A stretch of DNA of 64,000 nt, taken from positions 61,773,903-61,837,902 of the forward strand of contig OW679197.1 in the NCBI GenBank assembly GCA_940337035.1, in the 5' to 3' direction. Source of the DNA: Agriotes lineatus (Eukaryota > Arthropoda > Insecta > Coleoptera > Elateridae). The notes beneath the pieces are model-generated. The model was not told the origin of the DNA and searched no databases. It worked only from the letters and a program-made list of their open reading frames with translations. Both the position numbers and the translations under genes were made by a program. This document shows positions 42,866-54,830 of this stretch, piece by piece (the first letter of the stretch is position 1; every line of letters begins with the position of its first letter).

Positions 42866-42867
42866 AT

Positions 42868-43410
42868 AAAGTACTCCGTGCTTTAAATGGAATGGCGTTT
42901 TTTATAGACAACATAAAGCACGCCGCATATGACCCTTGGAAACAGTTTAAAATCACGGCTGTAGAAAAATATTTTTATCTACGACCACTACTAAAAGTAG
43001 GCCTTTTAGTGCTAGCTTGTTTCACTAAAAGTGACGTTTTATAGTTTACCGTGTTTAAAGAAATCAGCTGTTTACTTTTAGCACACGGGCTAAAAGTGAA
43101 GTGAGGTTACAAAACTACAATTTCGAACTGCAAGTGAAGTTGTAAAGCTATTCTAGTTGCTTCTTGCGTTACAGGTAAAGCGTTTTTGAAATAATTAAAG
43201 CGTTATGTAATGAATACAGTCATATGTGGAGTATCAATAATTACATTTCGTAACTCACCTTGACAGCACGGGCGTGGCCAAACAATCGCCCGCGCGGCGT
43301 AGCCTACTGTTCATTATGACATAAATTAAAAGTGTCGCAGATGCGAACGTTTCTTAAATCGATATTTATGGATTAATAACGGTAAAATTAAGGTCGTAGA
43401 TAAAATATTG
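42868..43410. other. Non-coding spacer
   Basis: No gene. It contains short phrases (CACTAAAAGTGACG, GGGCGTGGCC..GCGGCGTAGCC) akin to the nearby hairpin centres. Confidence 0.4.
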
Positions 43411-43411
43411 T

Positions 43412-43529
43412 ATGCAACGCGTGCTAAAAGTCGTTTATGCGCGAGACATGTTATGAAACTCAGCCTTCGGCTTCGTTTCATAATTTTCATGTCTCGCGCA
43501 TAAACGTCGACTTTTAGCACTTGTTGCAT
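43412..43529. repeat. Foldback hairpin c, CAGCCTTCGGCTTCG centre
   Basis: ATGCAAC.CGTGCTAAAAGTCG, TTTATGCGCGAGACATG and ATGAAAC at left are matched by GTTTCAT, CATGTCTCGCGCATAAA and CGACTTTTAGCAC..GTTGCAT at right. Arms about 53 bp. Confidence 0.88.
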
Positions 43530-43794
43530 AAATAGCTATTTTATTATACCTGCATCAGAATCGCCGTTTAAAGCACGCCTGAGCGTGCGAAAACAGGCGA
43601 TTAAAGCTCGCCGAGCTTTAAAGGTTGTCAAGGAAACGACTGAATGCAACAACGGCCGTGGACGCGACAAAAACGAAAATAATTCTCGTAACTATAGTAG
43701 CAATATTATTATGCCCTCTCGATTTATCACGACAAAAATTATTTCTAAGTTTTCCAGTATTGGAGGTATAATAAAAAATAGCGTAAAGTATTCG

Positions 43795-43893
43795 TGAATA
43801 ACTGGTCTTTAAAACACTTGTTCTATTTCGAGCACTCCGGCTACGCCGTCGTGCTCGAAAACTCGCGCGTGTTTTAAAGACCTTGTTATCCAC
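43795..43893. repeat. Foldback hairpin d, CCGGCTACGCCG centre
   Basis: GTGAATAAC, TGGTCTTTAAAACAC and TTTCGAGCAC at left pair with GTGCTCGAAA, GTGTTTTAAAGACC and GTTATCCAC at right. The centre is TCCGGCTACGCCGTC. Confidence 0.82.
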
Positions 43894-43984
43894 TCATACA
43901 TTAATATACTATTTTAGAATTGCAAAGACAAAATAACAGATCAAATATTTAAGGTTAGGTTTTATTTGCCATTAGTGTCTTGTC

Positions 43985-44105
43985 AGGTTATTATGTTATC
44001 GTTTTCTGATTTAATCATATACATGCCTCCTACAATTTCATAGCTAACTATCAAAATATTTATTTCACTATTTTCATAGTACTCCGCATGCTTAGACCTT
44101 GTCCA
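43985..44105 (-). repeat. Short dispersed repeat, copy 2
   Basis: Inverted counterpart of 36695-36800, sharing TATCAAAATATTTATTTCAC and CATAGCTAAC. Confidence 0.65.
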
Positions 44106-44519
44106 TTACAAACAAACAAACAAACAAAATAAATGTTACTTAATTGAACTAAAATAGATCAAGTACGGCAATTTAGAAAAATATAAATTCTTCAAGCTCT
44201 CAAAATCTATCTGAATTGTAATAGCTAATCGTTTTCTAATTTTTAAAAGTCGTATAACTAAATGGTATTTTATTTTAACCAATTATTAAACTTAGCAATT
44301 AAAAAATGATATATGAAGAAGATTGAATTGAATGCATAAAATAAAGAGTAGCGCTTCGAATTTTATATTTCTAGTGGAATTCCACTTGTCAATAAAATTC
44401 GTCCCTATTTGGTTCTGAAAACTTGGAAGTCAGTCTGAATACTCTTTTTAAACAGTTCTCATGTGTGATGGGATTTCATTTTAGTACGCACTTATCTTAT
44501 TTTCTGCTGACTGGCAGCT

Positions 44520-44690
44520 TTTATTATTTTACTTCTGTCCCTTCCCTTTGCAAAGAGTTTCGCCTCTGGCGTGGTTAACACGTTGAGTTACCGTGCTCTT
44601 TTGCTTTTTTCCTCCTGATGAAGCCCCTTACGAAAGTGGGTGAAACGTTGAGTTCTTCGATCTCAATCATGACTCGGTCCAATCCCGGAA
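44520..44690 (+). repeat. Penelope-tail-like sequence with hammerhead-like core
   Basis: CTCCTGATGAAGCCCCTTACG, then AAAGTGGGTGAAACGTTGAG, carries the ordered CTGATGA, an imperfect helix II (CCC/GGG) and GAAACG, as found in 3' regions of Penelope-like elements. Helix I is not convincing. The upstream phrase TTTCGCCTCTGGCGTGGTT is shared with 10.23-10.26 kb (minus). Confidence 0.4.
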
Positions 44691-44699
44691 GTCGTTTGT

Positions 44700-46785
44700 T
44701 ACTTAATGACAATGGCCGTGAAAGCCTCAAAAATCATTTAGCATATTATTATATGGTTTGAATTTATTTTTGTTAAAAGTCTTTGAAATGACAAAAATGA
44801 TTTTGCAAATACCTGAATTTAGTTGAAAATAACGACTAAAGTATTGATTTTGCATTCAAGTACTATTCCATATTGAAAAAGAAAACGAACTAAATAAAGC
44901 CGCATCAAAGCGTATAGCTTAAAAGTCCAATAAAAGAAAATTTATATTAAAGCCATACATAACACGTAGCAATTATGGAACACAAAAGCGATGCTAGGTT
45001 TGCAAACATCAAACGGCGCAAATTTATATTCCTCGATTCAATTTCAGTTTAATACTTTGCGTGCATTTAGCTAATTACATTTGTGAATGTTCCGTTTGGC
45101 ATTTAACTGAAAATAAGGCTTACTTCATATCAAATTCTGCAAATTTCGCCAGGTTATGGTAGCTATTCATTACGAACATAAATAAATTTTAAGATTTGGA
45201 ATGTGATAAACTGTTTTCGTGGAAAGTCATTCATAGTGCGAGTTTTGCGAAGCGGTATCTTTAACAACATCGTTATCTGTGCATCAGATTTTAAGTAGAA
45301 AAATGATCGAGGGTAACTTTTCTCTTCCCTGTCAGTTGTTTCCCTACGGCATATAAATTGCTTTCAAAACATCTTCGTTGTATGGATTGGTTTACAAAAC
45401 TTTCGGTTGGAGCCCCACTTTAATTCGCAGTTTGATTTTTCCACACTGTAATTAGATACCTATTTATTCAATGAAAATTTAATGACATAAAGTTTAATCA
45501 AAAGATGGTTAGTTAATTGAGTTTATTCTATTAAATAAATTTAATTGCAAAGTATTTTTTCTATTCGACCAACGATTTGTCCAACAAACAAGTGTCAAAT
45601 AAATTTGTTCAACTAGGTTTGTTAGAGAAACCTTTAGTTATAACTATTGGTTTTAAAGTTAGAGATAATTTATGGAACTATCTGAAATTTAAATGAAGTG
45701 AATCCAGGATTCACTAAAATATTAAAGAATTATGTGTTCTTGAACTTTTTAAAAGTTTAGAGTTGTAAGACCTTCTCATTATAACTTTTAAATTATGAAC
45801 CTTAAATATTCGTTTCAGTCTCATTCGGGATTTAAAAATCCAGGAAACTCAGTTTTGCAAAATCATTGTTTTATATCTGCATTATGTATGTATTTTATAG
45901 ATATGCAGATCAGGATTGTGTTTCGAAAGCCAAACATAGCCGTCTCAGTGGGGTTCCCTCTCTATTAAAACATGTAATGCAAATATGTAAATTGGGTAAA
46001 CCTGTTTTGCAGCTATGAATATAGGTAACTACTATATAAGGTTGTATGTGTTATTGCTAGATTTACAGTATCAATACTATATATAATATTCAATAAGTTA
46101 GGATGCGATTTACTTTTTAGTAAAAGTTGTAGTTTTCAACGGATTTTAAAATTTTTATTACTTACTTGTAATTAATTTGAACTTTAAGATACAATGTAAT
46201 TAAACAGTGCGTATCATATAAAAACAATTAACGAGAAATGTTACTCTTAGTATGAATACTTATTTCTAATTATTGGTACACTAAATCATATCAAGACTTT
46301 CTATTCTGCTAATTAAGGAACACTTTTTAACATTATATAAACACATTTTTACATATTTATTTTTGATGTTAAATAGTACAAAACTAAGTTACACTTGAAA
46401 ATTGAATGGCTCAAAGCAGAATATGTATGCTTAATGAGGTAATTAGATAATATAGGATAATTGAAATAATGTTTCTTAGTGCTATAAATTAAAAGCGGAT
46501 AGTTTTGTACTGAAACACACATAAATAACAGATATTACTAGCAATAGCGTAGAAGTGAGAATGGTAATCAAGATAGATCACAGCATTGTTATTTAGTAAT
46601 TAAATTTCCATTCTATTATTTTTCAAAAAATCGCAGATTTTAGGTAAAAAAATAAAGCCTATGCTTATTCTTCCAGTCGTTCGTACTCTCAGTGTTGCTG
46701 GGTAAAAACTTCAAAATATATATTCAAAACATTGATACATCTTCGAGTATGTAAATAGCCTAATGTGTCTTATTATAGTAATTAA
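44700..46785. other. AT-rich non-coding DNA, nothing recognised
   Basis: No gene, array or strong inverted repeat was found. Confidence 0.45.
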
Positions 46786-46788
46786 CGT

Positions 46789-46903
46789 ATTTCGAGGAGT
46801 AACCCAGTCTTAACATTCGAGCATATTTTTACCACTCGAGCGAGCGTAGCGAAGCAAGAGTGTTAATTTATGTGAGAAATTTTAAGACGGTTACCTCTCG
46901 AAA
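46789..46903. repeat. Foldback hairpin e, GCGAGCGTAGCGAAGC centre
   Basis: ATTTCGAGGAGTAACC..GTCTTAA at left pairs with TTAAGAC.GGTTACCTCTCGAAAT at right. Inner arms TTTTTACCACTC / GAGTGTTAATTT are weaker. The centre is GAGCGAGCGTAGCGAAGCAA. Confidence 0.75.
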
Positions 46904-46904
46904 T

Positions 46905-47595
46905 GGGTTCATTAGTTTATTGTTCATTGCGGCAATAATTTTGAATCAATAATAATTACTAAAAACTGCTAAATCGAAATCGGAATATCATAAATATGTG
47001 TGATGTTGCTATAGTGCCTGTCGTAAACAAAATAAAAATCTTGAAATGGAAACACAAAACGAGTTCCTTGTTATCACGGATGAAATAAAAAAGATTGCCG
47101 CTTCCGCCACGGAGAAAATTGTCCCTTCGAGTGGATGCATGTTAAATGTATCTTAACATTTGAGGATGCGATCATGTTAAACACTTTTTAACATTTCAAT
47201 AAACAATAAAATATTTTATTAATATATTGATTAAATAAACATAAATGGTATTCTTATTTTTTAACACGTAGGTGTCAACTTACAGCGCTATCCAGTGTGG
47301 GGTTGATAGTCCACCATCGGCCACCTCCGCAGGTGAGTGTCGGCAAAATAAAACATCGGGGGCGGCCAAAACTAGTAGCAGCGTCTGACCCAGATTGGGA
47401 GACTGTTCCTCACGTTAGGGGCGGCAGCCAAAGAATTCGCCAACTCATTTGGCAAGCGTGGCGTTTTAATTTGGAATTACCCTATAAATACTACTAATAC
47501 GATGTCAAGTTTTAAAAGAAGAATACCCCAGGGGAGTAGAACGCGCTATCTGGAATCTGACGCTTAAAATTCAGCTAGTCCCAAGGATTCACAGA
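46905..47595. other. Non-coding spacer
   Basis: A 66-codon open frame at 47297-47497 is proline/arginine-rich without a recognised motif. Confidence 0.35.
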
Positions 47596-47599
47596 GGGA

Positions 47600-47945
47600 T
47601 TGGGAGAGGGGGGGGGGGGTACAGGGACCGGCATAGAATATAGGAAATTTGTATGTCAGATGAAAATAAACTGCTCAAGGACAGGTCTAACGAGTAGCTT
47701 CAGAATGTGTAGTTCAAAACGTGACCACCGAGCTTCTGTAGATGGCGCCAAGTGGACAAACCGCCACTGTGCTACAATGCTTGGAAATTTTGCAAAGTGG
47801 AAAGCCAAAACCAAATAGCGCATGAAGGTGCTCGGGACCTTAGCAACAACTTTGCCCCCTTTCAAAATTTCGATATCTGTAGCCGTTCGAAAGTTACAGG
47901 CGATCCGGACGGACGGACGGACGGACGGACGGACGGACAAAACGT
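47600..47945 (+). repeat. Probable dispersed repeat ending in a (GGAC)n tract
   Basis: A GC-richer block ends with TCGAAAGTTACAGGCGATCC and about eight GGAC tetranucleotides (47906-47939). The block is flanked by AT-rich sequence and creates open frames on both strands. No second copy is in the window, so its repeat status is an inference from its abrupt composition and simple-repeat tail. Confidence 0.4.
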
Positions 47946-48829
47946 TCGCATAAGTACGCTGAAGCTACTAATAAAAGAAATAGAAAATTCTAAAATCGGT
48001 ATAGTGTTGAAATTGAGTTTATGAACAAAAAATAAGTAGGCAATATTATCTCTATATAAAGTGTAGCGCTATGAGCCAATTTCCTAATTCTTAAAATAAA
48101 CTCGAAATACAGTAGTAAAGTAATTCAGTTTAACGATGACAGACTATCCTAAAGAAGCAAATGCATTCTTTGATAAAATTACATTCATCTATAGAGAACA
48201 CCGACACATTTGGCAATCTTGTGCCGCCAAAAGGAGTGTTTCGGAAGCGGTACAACTAATCAGGGAGAAAAATCTGCATAACTGTTTAGTTAGTTTCTTC
48301 CAAAAGAAACCTGCAAGAAGATGGCCGAGAGCAAGCCCAAACGGAGGTTAAATAAATGAAATGGTCTACATCATAATAGTACTAAACTAAATTTTCGTGG
48401 AAAGGGATAAAGCGAAGTGAGGAAATGAAAGATATGAAATGATCAGGAAAAACAAAAAAATTCTGGAAATTCTAAAAAAATCATAGAAATTCAGAGCAAC
48501 ATTTGGGCGTACGCTAATTAAAATCCCAACACAAAATAAAAGTATAGAAGAAATTAGCGACAGAATAACCAATGTACTACGGGAAGCTCAAGAGTTCCGT
48601 TGTCTAAACCAAGAGGTGAAGACAGAGCAAGTCAACATTAAGAAAATTCTACTGCAACAAGGAAAAATAAAAAGCGGAAACTGTGAATGTTCCAAATATA
48701 AGATAGCTAAACCAAGACACATCGTAAAGCACCATAAAAGATAAAAGCAACTCTATCTATGGAAATAAACAAACTTACTTATCTATTTACCGAATACAGA
48801 CGGATTTTGTATCCTTCGGTGTAGAGGTG

Positions 48830-49140
48830 TCAGGCTAGTTTGCTTGAGCCTTTCTTCTCCACATGTTTTTTCATTTTAGCTTGCCACTGCTATTTCAGTT
48901 ACATCGTTTCTGTTTACCACTCTATTTTGCACTACATTTCTTACGTTTTCTCTGAATTCATCTCGGGCTCCCTTGTTTTATTTTTCCTACTCTGGCCTCA
49001 CACACTCTTATAGGTAACCCGATTCTTATTACATGCCCTCGCCATATTAACTGGTTTTTCTGTATTCTATGGTATATGGTGCTACTGTTCTGTGTTCTGT
49101 CTGTACAGTTTCACCTAACCTTATTTGGGAATCTGTTTGT
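48830..49140 (-). pseudogene. LINE relic, RTE-type C-terminus
   Basis: The minus strand reads QLIWRGHVIRIGLPIRVCEA, then KIKQGSPRDEFRENVRNVVQ in adjoining frames. This resembles the 'L.W.GHV.RM...RV.EAR...GRPR..W...V' tail of RTE-type LINEs. Stops are frequent. Confidence 0.55.
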
Positions 49141-49144
49141 TTTT

Positions 49145-50400
49145 TAAAAACGTTTTACAAGAAGAAATAGAAGACCGTATACCAAAAAGATGGAACAATG
49201 CAGTAATGATAGTATCCACAAAATAGGCGACATTGAAAACTATATGCCCGTAAGCCTTTTCTCCCATCTATGTAAGTTGTTCACGAAGGTAAAAAAACAA
49301 CCACATCGAGAAGAAGTTCGACTTCTATTAACCCACCGAACAAGACAATTTCGTTTGGGTTTCGGTACAAGTAACGATTTTATTTACCTTAAAAACATTA
49401 ATGGAAAAGCGATCGAGTGTAATAGGCTAGTGGTACGGGTTTGTTTAAACTTCTGAAAGCATTTCACACAATAGAAGCAAAAACTCTATACTTGAGATAT
49501 TCTTAACAAAATGTTGCGTAGATTACAGCTACCCACGTTGAATTCACAGTATGTACATAAACTCGATGTCTTACGTAAAACCACATAAAGATAGCGATTC
49601 TCTTAGAATGAGATGTCAGGCAAACAGACACAATATCGCGTAAACTATTTACAGTAGTATTAAAATACACATTCAAGATAAACAACTGGAAGAGCAAAGG
49701 TGTAAAAGCTGAACAACATCTGATCATAAAGCAGAGATGATAAATGCATCGTCTCAAGTAAAAAGGTAGAACTAAATATCAAGCACAAAACAAAAATAAT
49801 GACAAACGTAGTAATTGGAGGTAATATAAATATCGAGATTCAAACACTAGAAGAAATTAGAGAATGCAACACATGAATTACAAAGAAGAATAAGCTTGGG
49901 TAGACAGCATATGGTAGAATAGGAGACGTGTTCAGCAGTGACATACCGATAAGTCACAAACGCAAAGTTTACGGCGAATCTGTCATTTCATTCTTGACAT
50001 ATGAGGCAGAAAGGCTGTAAACAAACTAAGGATTTCCCAAAGAGAAATGGAAAAGGCCATTCTAGCCATCAAATTGAGAGATCTTATAAGAAATACAGAC
50101 GTTTGTCAAACCTGCTTGTATTACATAGGCCACAGCATCACTAACTTGAAGTAGGGATGGTTAGAACACGTTGCGAAACTCAGCAACGAAAGATGGATAA
50201 AGAGGATAATTGAATGGTGGATCCCATTGGAGTCGAGATAGAAAAAAAAGGGGAAAACCTCCCACTTGATTGGCAGACGACATACGGAGAGCAGCCGGAA
50301 ATTAGATAAGAGCCGCACAAGTTTGCTAAGAATGGAAACGATTAAGGGCGCAAATGTCTGGGCGATGTTGATAATGATGCTATCGATTCTGGAATAGTCT
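49145..50400 (+). pseudogene. LINE relic, RTE-type RT and C-terminus
   Basis: The plus strand opens with EEIEDRIPKRWNNAVMIVST, a stop, then GDIENYMPVSLFSHLCKLFT. These match the conserved 'IP..W..A.ii.l.KKGD..n.nNYRPISL.s..yKlf.k' start of RT. The RT core is badly decayed (TILFTLKTLMEK, later LNF and KAFHTIE fragments). The tail is clearer: LRDLIRNTDVC-like, then GWLEHVAKLSNERWIKRIIEW, then ADDIRRAAGN (about 50060-50330). The order fits one insertion. Many stops and frameshifts. Confidence 0.72.
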
Positions 50401-50609
50401 GTATACTTCTGAAAAAGCTTCCTGTACTTAAAATCAGAGTTAATAATCTTTATTTTTACCTATATTCTTTGATAAGATTTTATAGCATTTTTATATTCGT
50501 TATTGCATTTTGATTCTTAATTTTTCGTGTATTTATTTGAAGCACCAATAAAATTCGTTGAAGATTGATGGCATTTATTCACAACAAACCTAAGATATGA
50601 AAAAACTAC

Positions 50610-50760
50610 TTGTCACAAGTGTAAATTGCCAACTGTTGGTTACTAGTGATTGTGGCCAGATTGTCAGCTACGATCTTTTGTACTCTTCTACCGAAACCTT
50701 AAAAACTAGAAAAAGTGGTGGTGGTGCCTTTTACATTAAACATAAAGCTTACCTTGAAAT
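50610..50760 (+). repeat. Short dispersed repeat, copy 1
   Basis: Phrases CTTAAAAACTAGAAAAAG and GGTGCCTTTTACATTAAACA match 55170-55265 in the same orientation (AACTAGCAAAACTGGTG and GACTTTTACATTAAACAT). Confidence 0.6.
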
Positions 50761-50772
50761 GTATCCTGAAAA

Positions 50773-51190
50773 TTATTGAGTTATATACATAATTGAAAAA
50801 TAATATCTATGTACAATACATTTAAAATGTGTGTTTCTCTTAACTTCTTTATCTTCTCCCTTATACCCTTGTCTTCTACTCCCATTCGCACCACATGGCC
50901 ATACCAACTTCGAGTTCTTTCTACTATTCTCCTTAAGTATTTCTGCTGCCGTAATCCTGCTCTTAGGTTTGTCTTGGAGCGGCCAGCTTTCTGCGCCATA
51001 TGAAAGAGTGGGTACGTCGATTGCTTTGTACGAGTGTACTTTGGTCTCTTTACTTAGTTCTCTCTTGTTGATTAACGTAACATTAATTTGATAATATACA
51101 CTTGTTGCTTTGGGTATGCGGTTGCGACACAGCTTTGATACAGTTCTTTGCATTTTTAAAAACCATGCCGTTGATTCCAAATGGTTTAGA
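50773..51190 (-). pseudogene. LINE relic, RTE-type C-terminus
   Basis: The minus strand reads VHSYKAIDVPTLSYGAESWP, corresponding to 'vy..lvlP.llYGaEtW', then in the next frame QQKYLRRIVERTRSWYGHVV and RMGVEDKGIREKIKKL, corresponding to '.E.K.LRRI....r...WYGHV.RM'. One or two frameshifts near 50930-50960 separate the two. No RT catalytic region remains. Confidence 0.75.
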
Positions 51191-51239
51191 TCTGTTGTCC
51201 TTCCATTAAGTCCGTTGCTGAAGGGTTGCTAAATATTAT

Positions 51240-52625
51240 ATGCTTCATCTTCCATAGAAGTGGCGAAACCTTTCAAAAACTCGGAAGAACCGCTAGGGAA
51301 TCTTCTATCAAAAATAACCTGGAAAAAAATGGAAAAAATACCAAGTAGAAATCAGTAAGCAGCTCCAAAGCAAAGAAAACATCCTCATGCAGAAGAGGAC
51401 AAGAAAGTAATTGCTAACTTAATCGAAATAATCACTGCAGCAGCTGTCCATGACATACCGAAAAGAAACAAAACTAAGAGCAAATTAAGCAACAAAACGG
51501 AAACTGACAAAGACGAATCATAAAACTAGACAAGAACAATAAGGGAGAAGAATGGAAGTAACATAAGATGATTAAAAAAGGAAAGATATGCGACAACGCT
51601 ACAAACAAATATTTCTTAAAAGTATAGAAGTAAACAAAGGTCCCTAAGCTATTCAAAAACAAAAGAGCATTGCAAAGCAAGCGAAGAGGTTCTTATACAG
51701 AAAAGATACTAGCGAAGAAATTCAAAGATATTATGCAGACTTATATAAACCTCGAGTGCTACCAAGCGAAGAACAGAAAAATATTAGCAAAAAACTATCC
51801 AAAATGCGGGTCCTGGGAATTAGCATAGATGAAATTGAAACAGCTCTGAAAGCAACTAAAAGTAATAAAGCTCCAGAGGAAGACAATATAATAACAGAAA
51901 TGCCGAAAGAAGCAGGCAAAGACCTAAAAAAGTGGCTAGCAAAACTTTTCAATAAGTGTCTCTAGTTGGGAAAAATTTTCAAATCTTGGCAAATGGCAGC
52001 AGTAATCTTAATACGCAAAAAAACGACATTGCAATCTTGAGAACTATGGATCACTAAGTCTCCTGTTACAAATTTACAAATTGCTTACTCGCATCACAAC
52101 AAATCACTGACTAAAAATATCGACTTCTACCAGCCATCTGAACAGGCGGGCTTTAGATCTGGATCAAATGCGTACAACCACTTACAGACTATACGGTATG
52201 TAATGGAGAAGACAAACGAATACAACATAAAACTCCACACAGCTTTTATAGATTACGAAAACGCGTTCGACTCGGTGGAGATATGGGCAGTAGTAAACTC
52301 TATAAGAAACTGTAGTGTAGCAGGCACATAAACTTAATAGAAAACAGTTACAAGAAGTCAGATATGTATGTACAGCACAAGTCCAATAACTATCAAGAAA
52401 GGAGTACGACAAGGGGACACAACATCTTCAAAACGGTTTATCACAGCACTAGAAGACGTTTTCCATAATATAGACTGATCAACTAAAGGTTTAAATATAG
52501 ACGAGACTTATGTCAGCTACTTAAGGTTTGCAAATGATATAATACTGCTCAGTGCTGACCCATATGAGCTACAGAATATGATCAACGACTTAAATGTTTA
52601 AGAAAGTCAGATTCAAAATCAGCAA
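51240..52625 (+). pseudogene. LINE relic, RTE-type reverse transcriptase
   Basis: The plus strand shows ISIDEIETALKATKSNKAPE (51815-51880), where the family has 'E...AL..mK.gKAPG.D'; the glycine is replaced. Next come FIDYENAFDSVEIWAVV (about 52245-52290), with a catalytic aspartate but N for the usual K/R, then KKGVRQGDTTSSKRF (about 52395-52440), then YLRFANDIILLSADPYELQN (about 52515-52575). The catalytic FADD is FAND, so a metal-binding aspartate is lost. Stops interrupt all blocks. The sequence breaks off shortly after 52605. It is a dead copy. Confidence 0.82.
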
Positions 52626-52629
52626 GTGT

Positions 52630-54420
52630 GCCAACTATTGTAAACTACCTTAGAAGGCTCACACATCTCCGACTAGCTCAATACTCGGCTGCGATAAGAG
52701 TATGATAAGTGTGGGATTTTAGTTTACTTCACTTTAACATAAAGGTCTTAGTTCATTAAACAAGAAGTACTGGGCGCCATCAATTTCATTTGAAATTGTT
52801 AATTTTTTTGGTAATATACAAATTTACATTCACATAACAAATATTCTTTCAAATGGGAGCTTAACATGATAAACAATTAATCCGTATGGCAATTTTTACG
52901 GTGTACTTGACATAAAAATAATGAATTGAAGTTACTATTGGCTATGTCTCATTGATTAAGTAAGTTATAATTTTAATGAAGGTTTGTTATAGTTTATTAA
53001 CATTCAACCAATTTCAGGTAAGATAAATCTAAATAGCTCTTTATACCCTCTTAACCTATTTATAGTTTTATTTGATATTGTTTATGGGTTTCCCGTTTAA
53101 CTCAATTCACATTTCCAAAGTATAAGAAATGCCCATTATTCGTTAAATACCTGCTTTATGGCATTAAACCCCTATACTTTGACGTTTGTGAAATGGTAAC
53201 CTGACTTGTCAACCTAGCCCCAAGAAGGTAATTAACTGTTTTATTATACTATTATGCAGTCTTTAGTTGTTAATGTGGCCTATGCCCTTATCTGGTAATA
53301 ACATGACATGTTTTACGTTATGAATTAATCGAACAATATTTAAATATTCCCAAAGTTTTCAGGACTAACCTAAGGTCAAAATAAACAATCCAGGGTACAG
53401 GTTATAGCTACCTTTCCCATCGAGTTGAATTTCTATGTAACTGGAACGACCCCCATCGCCAAACCAATGAAGTGGCTCGCTTCGGTGAGGTTTATTTAAT
53501 AACAACTAACAATATTCTAATGCGGTCCTCCTTTACCGGATATTCATTTCCATAAGGCTTCGCTACAACCCCGGAGGATAACTTTCCACCTTATCATCGT
53601 TGCCTCTTTAAGATCAAAGACCAGTGATGGAGGCCAAAAAGCTAAACCAAAGATGCTTCCAATTAAGATCGGTATGAATTACTTTACCTCCTACCTACCA
53701 GCTAACTGCCTTTCTAACGAGAAACTGCCCAATGGATTAATCCTATTTGCCTGAAAAATTATTATTTCTTAATATATTGTAGAATTTACTAATTAAAACC
53801 TTACAATCGCAATGGTTATCCATTTTAAGCTAGGATTTTAGGAATTGCTTTTCTTTTTCTGACGACGCCGCGGTGCCTCTCTCTGTTTTTTTCAAAAAAA
53901 CAGAAAGTGGTTTCTCTTTTATTATTTTTTTTAAATATGAACATTAGCCACCTGAATGATCTAAATAGGTCTATTGGAAGAGTATGCAACCTATATTTCT
54001 CTTATGTATTTTATGTTGCCTAACTATCAATTTTTTGATATTATCCAAATGTATTCTTTATAGTAGCTAAGCTCCGTACTGCTACATAAGAATCAAACAC
54101 TGCAGAATGAGCCAATATCTCTCTAGAAGGTACACCTTTCGAAACCACTGACATTTATAATACCTAAGCCAAAAGATAACAACTGCCAAAGATAGTACGA
54201 CCGAAGAAATTAACAGACATATACAACTCAGCTGGGGCGCTTTCGCAAAATTAAGCTATATTTCAAAATTGGATATCCCTAATTCATAAGCCAAGGAATA
54301 CAATCAAAAATAATACTTCTGTCACACTAGTAAGACTGCTACGATATTTCGTTTTTCTGGTACGCCTTGGATATTATTATTGAGATTGTGTAGAACTGGA
54401 TATTTACTAGAATTTTAAGA
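52630..54420. other. AT-rich non-coding DNA, nothing assigned
   Basis: No firm coding motif. A small hairpin of A/T runs plus CTGTTTTTTTC/AAAAAAACAG lies at 53882-53906. The 53.9-54.4 kb part may hold more decayed BEL/Pao sequence on the minus strand, but I could not confirm it. Confidence 0.35.
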
Positions 54421-54429
54421 GAATCATGT

Positions 54430-54830
54430 TGGACCATTCCTCCACATATGGCAGTGGAATAAGCTGAATATCTTTTGAAATTAAGTCTACAGGATTATCA
54501 GATGTACGAATGTGCCACCAAGAATACTACTGCGTTATTTATTTTATCTGTGATACTAGACTGGAAGTTAAGGTATTCCATGTGATCGGTACTGCTAACA
54601 ACTACACTGATGTTACACCCTTATCGTGTCGTTTAACGATAAATCGCTGGATCTTTTTGTTGCACCGTCAAATACAATTCTTAACCTTGTCGGAATGTCA
54701 CCGTTGACCAGGCCAGGCCTAATAGGTGGTCATATTTTTCCGTGGAGTTATACTATTGACATTTTATGGTTGATCATTTTTTCCCGAGGTTTAAAAAACC
54801 TCTTAAATATGCTTCATATTATTCGCCAAG
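54430..54830 (-). pseudogene. BEL/Pao retrotransposon pol relic, internally deleted
   Basis: The minus strand from about 54740 reads RPGLVNGDIPTRLRIVFDGA, then TKRSSDLSLNDTI. This is the start of the BEL/Pao reverse transcriptase ('TK.R.VFDaS.ks..g.SLND.l..GP'). After a stop the sequence passes almost directly to WHIRTSDNPVDLISKDIQL and PYVEEWSNMI, which matches the RNase H-to-integrase junction ('W.hv.s..NPAD..SRG...l....W'). The catalytic palm and most of RNase H are therefore missing, removed by an internal deletion of several hundred codons. No LTRs or other pol parts were recognised nearby. Confidence 0.78.

Noticed and set aside
47297..47497. 66-codon Pro/Arg-rich open frame
   Set aside because: No recognised domain; short and isolated.
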